The notes beneath the pieces were generated by a model. It worked only from the letters and a program-made list of their open reading frames with translations, did no database searches and was not told the DNA's origin. Position numbers and translations under genes: made by a program. Of a stretch of 64,000 nucleotides of DNA, positions 58,276-64,000 are shown piece after piece (position 1 is the first letter of the stretch; the number at the start of each line of letters is the position of its first letter). Origin of the DNA: Bidens hawaiensis (taxonomy: Eukaryota > Streptophyta > Magnoliopsida > Asterales > Asteraceae); assembly GCA_021521415.1 (NCBI GenBank), contig JAIQDT010001947.1:372001-436000 (forward strand), read 5' to 3'.

Positions 58276-58626
58276 TGTTAGGGATTCGGGTATTGCAACA
58301 CACAAACAAACACAAAAAATCTGCAGAGAAAAATATAAACGAAGATGAATACGCGAGATTTACGCGGTTATGTCGGCTGACCTACGTCCACGGGCTGCAA
58401 CCAGGATACTTTATTATTGCTTTCTGCCTCACTCGTGATGAGGGATTACAAGTACAAGTCTAAGCATAAATAGATACATGATTATGGTTTACAACTTAAT
58501 CTCCAAGAAACTAATAATGTGCTATAATTAAATAATACAGGTCAGGTCTGCCACTAGTATTCATTTAATTAATTTGCCACAAAGATGTCTTCTATCGGAC
58601 CCAATTAAGCCTCCATAAACCCAACA
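58276..58626 (-). repeat. 5' LTR of the Copia-type element
   Basis: Right copy on the plus strand, ending CCCAACA before ACTAG, with the primer site directly to its left (58261-58274). Confidence 0.9.
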
Positions 58627-58995
58627 ACTAGCATCTATATATGTTACCATCTCTCACCACTCAAATAACATTAAAGAAGTTCAATTGAAGTGAACTTGAC
58701 CATGAACTCGATCTCTCTTCCCACCACTTAAAAAAGACCAGAATTCAAAATAGTTACACTTGCTAGCAAGTGTATACCACCACTCACCACTCAAATAACA
58801 TTGAACAAGTTCATTCGCTAGCAACTTAAATAAGATTGAAGAAGTTCACTCGCTAGCAACTATTGTCACCTCTCACCACTTTTAACATTGAAAATTTTCA
58901 ACCAAAGTGAACTCGATCTCTCACGACTTAAGAGCCCGAACCAAAAATAGTAACATTTGCTAGCAACTATATGCAATCTCTCACCACTCTGTATG
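58627..58995. repeat. Degenerate tandem repeat, right part
   Basis: Continues the array at 48190: repeated CTCTCACCACTCAAATAACA, GAACTCGATCTCTC and GCTAGCAACTAT. About three to four diverged units. Confidence 0.7.
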
Positions 58996-59413
58996 CGCCA
59001 CCACCACCCGTTGACCTCCTATGGTTAAGTGGTTGTATGTTGCAGTGACAACGGCTGACCATAGCTTGAAGGGCGGGAATAACAATGGCTGGTCATAGAC
59101 CATAGTATGTTCCGGTGATGCTTCTATGGTTTTTTTAAATTACATACATTCGGATTGCTTATTTGATCGATTTTATTTTTATAAGAATATCCTTTTCTAA
59201 ACGTTTTCCTATATTTCATATCCAACATTCTTATATGATATAAAAACTACTCCCTCAACTACCCTTTAGCAGCCAACCAAATCACTCCTAAATTATAACA
59301 AGACAAAAAAACATGAAAACATCTGAAGCCACTAATCATGCAGAAATGTTATACACACCTCATGTTGCATGCACAAAAAATATGATTCAGAAACAACATA
59401 TGAAAATAAAGCT
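58996..59413. other. Downstream flank of the OEP16-2-like gene
   Basis: No coding sequence; the right part should contain its 3' UTR. Confidence 0.45.
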
Positions 59414-61473
59414 CTAGAATATGCCAGTGAGAAGATTAGCCGCCACGGATATAGCTGCACCCGAGATGGCACCTTGCACAACTTCTTCATGAGAAGAATC
59501 TTCAAATGTTAGCGCCAAAGCCGCACCCGTAACAGCTCCTGCCATTGCACTGTTTTTCTGCACACAAACACAAAACCACAACTTATCACGCTCCAATTGT
59601 TATTCGGACTCAATAGTCTCATGGATGAAATTGTAGTTAACACAGTTTTGAATCGCTTTACCCAATCATGAACTCCACGCGACTCTCTTAATCCATATGT
59701 AATGCCTGAATACATGCCCGCAGCCAAACCTGAGAGACGGTGATACATTTGATTGTAAGAATATCTATAGCACAGTTATGATTTAGATATATTGTTGATC
59801 ATGTGTTTACCCCATTGTAGTGATTCCTTCCCTGTGCTTTTGATCTGAAAACATTTAAACGCATAAAATTGCAGACATCGATCAGAACTGCTTTTAATTC
59901 ATATAATGGAGATGTTGAAAATGTAATTTACTCGTTCTTTGGTGAAAATTGTTGAATTGTAAAATCCAATTCATTTTAAAATCATACATCCTAACACCGC
60001 CATACTTTCACTAAAACACAAAAATCGAACACGACATGCTAATGCTATAATCGAGTTATTCAAGTTTTGTTATTTATCTAAACAAGTCTTGATATGCCAT
60101 GCTACAATCAAGTTATTCAAGTTGTAAACATGTTAAAATACTAGAAGAGTTCGCAAGTTCGGAAAATGGACTAAAACAGGTCGTAAAAGCTAAATGCGTT
60201 AGCAGTTAAAACAGGTTGTACAAGTACAATCCCTTGAACTCATTTAGTTGAACAAGTACAAAGATTTGCAGTCAGTGGCGAAGCTTGGACGAAAACCCCA
60301 GGGTAACCGAGCTCAATACGTGTATAAAGTTTCATAAACTAGGGGGGGGGGCTCAAAAGTTTCGGACAATAATTTTTTGTACTACATATAAACTAGGGGC
60401 GCACTGTAAATAAAAAAAAATTTAGACGAACACACATAAATTTACACTACTGAGCAAAATATGGGATGGCCGGAGCAGGGCACAATACAAGCTTCACCCT
60501 TGGTTGCAATCAAGTTATGAAGTGTTAAATGTTTGGAGGGTTGTAGCAAAAGCCATAACATGTTGTAAACAGTAAACAAGCTAGCAGGTGCACATGTTTA
60601 GATACTCAAGGAGAATACAACCCGTTTAACCAAACAAACATGTTAGATGAACATGATTGTTGTAAAACATGAGAAAGCTTTTAATAAGTGAGCTTACGTG
60701 TCGACCCAACTAATTGTAAACAAAAATACAAGTTATAATGAAATTGTGAACTTGGTATTTAAGCAGGCTAGAGTTCTAAAAAAATGGTAAACATAAAAAA
60801 CATACTGGTCCAAGATGTAATAACCCTAAAACCTGATACGTCTAGAAATAACCTAGTAATTAAATGATAGGAATAAACATACCAGCGCTTCGACAGAGCT
60901 TCGATTTGTTTCTCCTGCAACAATAACCATTTATAATCGTAACGTTTCATAAGTGACAAAATAAACATATATACACCATGCTCCATAATTATTTAAAATG
61001 ATGTATATTCAACTAATTATTTATACCTCTAAGCTCCGAAAACCGATGCTTCTTGTGTCCAGTAGGAATCTCCGGCGGGATAGAACTCGAGTCTCCACCT
61101 ATAAATCAACAACCAATTTTTGTAAATCTTCAAAACTACACAAATTCAAATAAATTACGGTTAGTTTACTCACTATCCGTAATCGTAATATACGCTTCCC
61201 GCGACACCGCCTGAATCGCTCCAATCTGCAAAAATAATAAATCCAATTAATATATTATGCAATAGGGATGAGCAAATAGTACCGGTACTGGTATGTACCA
61301 ACAAACGTGAGTAATTAAATTAAGAGTGAAGAATTAATACGTACACCGGCCGCTTTAACAAAGCATTCGGCCATGCGATTCAACAAGGGATGCCCTAAAT
61401 TGAACAAACCGCCTTTTCGGTCGAAGCTTTTGAGTTCATCAAGCAATGATCTTGTTTCCAGATTCTGTCCCAT
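59414..61473 (-). CDS. OEP16-2: Outer plastid envelope pore protein 16-2-like, 7 exons, complete
   Basis: Seven minus-strand exons: 61345-61473, 61174-61225, 61027-61098, 60883-60914, 59811-59844, 59662-59729 and 59414-59557. All introns are GT/AG and the phases close, giving 176 residues, about the size of the Arabidopsis protein. Marks: FNLGHPLLNRMAECFVKAAG, IGAIQAVSREAYITITD, GHKKHRFSELRGETN, KESLQWGLAAGMYSGITYGL and NSAMAGAVTGAALAL, AISGAAISVAANLL. The Gly/Ala-rich helices are those of the Tim17/Tim22/Tim23/PMP24 family. OEP16 proteins form amino-acid-selective channels in the outer plastid envelope; the extra loop in exons 2-4 marks the OEP16-2 (OEP16-S) type, known for seed and pollen expression. 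Three CACGTG G-boxes lie 96-185 nt upstream of the ATG, in line with ABA or seed control. No defect is seen. Confidence 0.94.
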
Positions 61474-61568
61474 GGTTGAACAATTAGTTGGTGTGTGAGA
61501 AGTGTAGTTGCAGAGGTGAAGAGGAGTTTGGGTGATGAAGAAAGAGTGGAAGATGTAGGAGGGAGTGA

Positions 61569-61658
61569 CACGTGTGATGGTGTAAGTGCACACGTGTAAA
61601 GAGAAGAGGGATGCACAGCCGAGGGTTTTGGCGGTTGATCGGATCGTAGTCACACGTG
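61569..61658. promoter_or_regulatory. Cluster of three G-boxes/ABREs upstream of OEP16-2
   Basis: CACGTG at 61569-61574, 61591-61596 and 61653-61658, the second inside ACACGTGT and the third inside ACACGTGG. They lie 96-185 nt before the start codon. In plants such clusters are typical of ABA- and seed-maturation-regulated promoters; the effect here is inferred. Confidence 0.6.
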
Positions 61659-61721
61659 GTGATGAGGTGAATCATTGTTTTTGCATTTCTATGTAAATAA
61701 TTATTGAATTAAGGATAATGA

Positions 61722-61762
<41 letters not shown>
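61722..61762. repeat. (ATT)n microsatellite
   Basis: About 13 ATT units lie just upstream of the hAT element. Confidence 0.9.
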
Positions 61763-61793
61763 CTTAAATTAACACAGAGTTGTTAGGGATGAC

Positions 61794-62684
61794 GATGAGT
61801 CGGATTTGGGACGGGTCTAGGTATTCTCAGACCCGGACCCGATTATAAAACCTCGCCCCAGACCCGTCGGGTATTTATCGGTAAATACCCATCGGGTATC
61901 GGGTATACCCGCGGGTTACGGGTATACCCGTTAGTTTATTAAAAATACCCGTCGGGTATGTCCGGCTCAAATCCCATCGGGTTTTGAAAATACAAAAAAA
62001 AATATTTTTCTAGTTTCATGATACACTCAATTCAACAAAAAGAAAAAATTATACCAAACAATATATATAAAAAATCTACGTAGTTTATAGAGGATGAGTG
62101 AGTGGCGGGATGTAATACAATATATATATATATATATATATAAGGGTTCAAATAAAAATAAAGTATTTTCTAAGAATGGTAAGAACCAATAGATTTTTGA
62201 CAAGTGACATTACAACATATGGTGAAAGAACAATTCTAAGAAACTATGTCGGTTATAGTGGTGAAAGAGTAATTCTAGGAGACTATGTCGGTTTTTGGTA
62301 ATTTTAAATCTCAACCATTGATTAACATGATCCAATTGCTATGATTTATTCCTAGTCTTTCTAGGAAACTTCTTCTTTTTAATATAACCCATATATATAT
62401 ATAAGATAATTTTAATATTCATGGAAGACACACAAAGGACAATTGAACACAAATACCATTTTTTATTGTTATTATGTGTGTGTATATATAATTATGTCGG
62501 GTATATAATCGGGTAAACGGGTCTATATTATCGGGTAATCGGGTATATTAGAAATCTCATACCCGTCCCAGACCCGTGAAAAATTTAAAAACTAATCCCA
62601 GACCCATCTCATACCCTAATGGGACGGGTCAATTATATCGGGTATCGGGTATTTTCATCGGGTTCGGGTTCACTGCCATTCTTA
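61794..62684. mobile_element. hAT-like element
   Basis: Left end TAGGGATGACGATGAGTCGG and right end TTCACTGCCATTCTTA are inverted (reverse of the right end: TAAGAATGGCAGTGAA). The flanks AGAGTTGT (61786-61793) and AGGGTTGT (62685-62692) match 7 of 8. The subterminal parts consist of CGGGTATACCCG/ACCCGTCGGG words. No transposase. A further insertion-like stretch between two (TA)n runs (about 62120-62405) has no defined ends. Confidence 0.75.
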
Positions 62685-62692
62685 AGGGTTGT

Positions 62693-62953
62693 AGACCAAT
62701 TTTGGTAGAAGACACGCTGTGACAAAAAATGTAGTGTGTGATAATAATTTACTAAGAGGTTTATATTATTCGACCTCCGTGTGAATCAAATTATGAATAG
62801 AAGACACGTTGTGACAAAATTATGAATAACCAGTTGAATAATTGAAACTTGCGAATTGTTTTATCAATTAAAAGCTTAGTATGATCATAATTCAATTTGT
62901 ATGTTAACACACACACATTATTTGTTGTTGATATCGTCACTTAATCATGTGAA
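62693..62953. other. Short intergenic stretch
   Basis: AT-rich; a GAAGACACGYTGTGACAAAA word occurs twice (62708 and 62801). No gene. Confidence 0.4.
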
Positions 62954-63083
62954 TGAATTCACTATATATTTACAGTGTTCCATCAATGCCATCATATTTG
63001 GATGTATTACGACTGACATGAATTCGCTATATATTTACAGTGTTCCATCAATGCCATCATATTTGGATGTATTACGACTTTAG
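62954..63083. repeat. Tandem duplication, 65-bp period
   Basis: TGAATTCACTATATATTTAC... ending GATGTATTACGACT is repeated directly from 63019 with one or two changes; evidently recent. Confidence 0.9.
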
Positions 63084-63509
63084 TTTTTGGGTTTCTCGTT
63101 CGTTAATAACTACCATATTGGTATTATAATGAAACAAACAGATACCAATTAAATTATGTCATGTCATCGCCAGAACGTGCAAGTTGAGTCTTACTAGTTA
63201 CATTCTATATTGACACTGTTTATATATAGAGGTTGAGGTTGACACTTATGCAAGTAAAACTAGCTAGTGCGTAGAGTGTGCAATGGGTTATGGGTCAAAC
63301 CCAAACCGAACTGGAATGAAATTGAAACGAAAAACCACACAAAATCAAACTCGAGGATTGGACCATTACATCATAGTATGGGTCGGTCCACTTGTGTCAG
63401 GCTATTTGATCCCGGTAGAGCAAGGACTTGGTCTCAGGTCGGGTTGCCAAATTTGCATGGGGTCAGTGGTGTTTCGAGCTCCAATAAGGGCTGTCAACTT
63501 TAGACCATT
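63084..63509. other. Intergenic stretch, no supported gene
   Basis: No coding sequence with recognisable content. Two overlapping plus-strand frames (63267-63552) have no family resemblance. Confidence 0.4.
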
Positions 63510-63650
63510 TGTAGTCATAATGCCTCATCCTTGGGCGTTAAGCGTCACGTGACATCCAGTCAGAGTTATGATTTTTTACAAGAAGAGGGTGTAGTCATAA
63601 TGCCTCATCCCTGAGCGTTATGCGCCACGTGGCGCCCAATCACTTTTACA
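63510..63650. repeat. Second copy of the dimeric palindromic G-box repeat
   Basis: Two units, 80-bp period, each starting TGTAGTCATAATGCCTCATC. The second holds the perfect palindrome GCGCCACGTGGCGC (63622-63635); the first has decayed to GCGTCACGTGACAT. Same family as 14061-14189. Confidence 0.75.
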
Positions 63651-64000
63651 CTTTTTTTTTGTTTTTTAAAAAAATAATTCATTACATTTTTAAGTAAGAA
63701 GAACGAAGAGAATTCATAACCATCTCATAATCAATCTAATCATTCAAATAATTTGTATCTTTTCAAACTTTCCAACTTTGAAACAGAACAATTCATATGA
63801 CAATTCTAAAGCTTCATCCCAATGTAATTAACACTATGATTAATCAATAGGAAAATGCCCTTTGCAATTCGCCAAGATTTTCTAAATCCTCATTTTCATT
63901 GATTTCCTTTCTTCTCTTTCGAACCCAATCTTGCGTGCAGGTATTTGCCTCAAGGATAGGAGAATGAGCTTCTATACGACGTCACTATTCAGACACCAGT
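63651..64000. other. Right edge of the window; possible start of a gene
   Basis: AT-rich to about 63900. A TTGCGTGCAG acceptor-like site is followed by an ATG at 63964 opening MSFYTTSLFRHQ to the window end. This may be a first coding exon of a plus-strand gene beyond the window, but there is too little to judge. Confidence 0.2.

Larger units (their letters stand above)
48347..58626 (-). mobile_element. Gag-only Copia-type LTR retrotransposon (TR-GAG) with nested insertions
   Basis: LTRs of 352 and 351 bp (48347-48698 and 58276-58626) run TGTTAGGGATTCGG to ATAAACCCAACA on the plus strand. The flanks GCTAG and ACTAG match 4 of 5. The element is oriented on the minus strand: next to the right LTR lies a primer site reading TGGTATCAAGAGCC (58261-58274), the initiator-Met tRNA type with one extra A, and next to the left LTR a polypurine tract TCCAAGTGGGAGAT (48699-48712). 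Between them are gag and the start of pol only; no integrase or RT is found even after removing the hAT element at 49082-55465. Such elements must use enzymes from autonomous Copia relatives. Roughly two dozen differences separate the LTRs, so the insertion is not recent. Confidence 0.88.

Overview
This is nuclear DNA from a flowering plant. Host genes have several short exons with GT/AG introns, and the proteins belong to plant families (ALDH22A1, plant TenA, GRAS, DUF247, a ZCCHC10-type knuckle protein, OEP16-2). More than two thirds of the window is transposon sequence, much of it nested. The sequence is AT-rich between genes. The overall repeat style suggests a eudicot, perhaps a composite, but that is only an impression. 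No bacterial, organellar or CRISPR features were seen.

Layout. 1-1.8 kb: the first five exons of a minus-strand aldehyde dehydrogenase gene (ALDH22A1 type) that runs off the left edge. 4.2-5.6 kb: a complete three-exon TENA/THI-4 gene (thiamin pyrimidine salvage), minus strand. 7.2-9.0 kb: a single-exon GRAS regulator, minus strand. 9.3-18 kb: DNA transposons and a small LTR retrotransposon (10967-12279), then two nested Mutator-like elements with perfect 9-bp target duplications (15180-17662 and 16302-17647). 18094-32070: a decayed 14-kb Tat/Retand-type Ty3/gypsy element with gag, protease, RT, RNase H, a DD35E integrase, and a spliced antisense gene before the 3' LTR; a 3.1-kb solo LTR sits inside its gag-pol. 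32116-38175: another Mutator-like element holding an LTR-type insertion that itself holds a second solo LTR. 38241-39644: a third copy of that Mutator-like family.

40.6-41.8 kb: a DUF247 gene without the usual C-terminal membrane segment. 43.1-43.3 kb: a 43-bp-stem inverted repeat that resembles a young MIRNA or foldback locus. 43.7-44.2 kb: a ZCCHC10-like zinc-knuckle/RS-rich gene. 48347-58626: a gag-only Copia element (no RT or integrase found) containing a hAT element, which contains a solo LTR, which contains another solo LTR: four levels, each supported by target-site duplications. 59.4-61.5 kb: a complete seven-exon OEP16-2 gene with three G-boxes upstream. 61.8-64 kb: a hAT element and short tandem repeats.

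The host genes do not form an operon or pathway; each is a separate unit, and all of those recognised lie on the minus strand. The most notable signals are the extreme excess of the word GGATCC across the whole gypsy element, the intron-containing antisense gene in that element, the long hairpin at 43.2 kb, and the nested-insertion stratigraphy. All exon boundaries, alignments and counts were done by eye.
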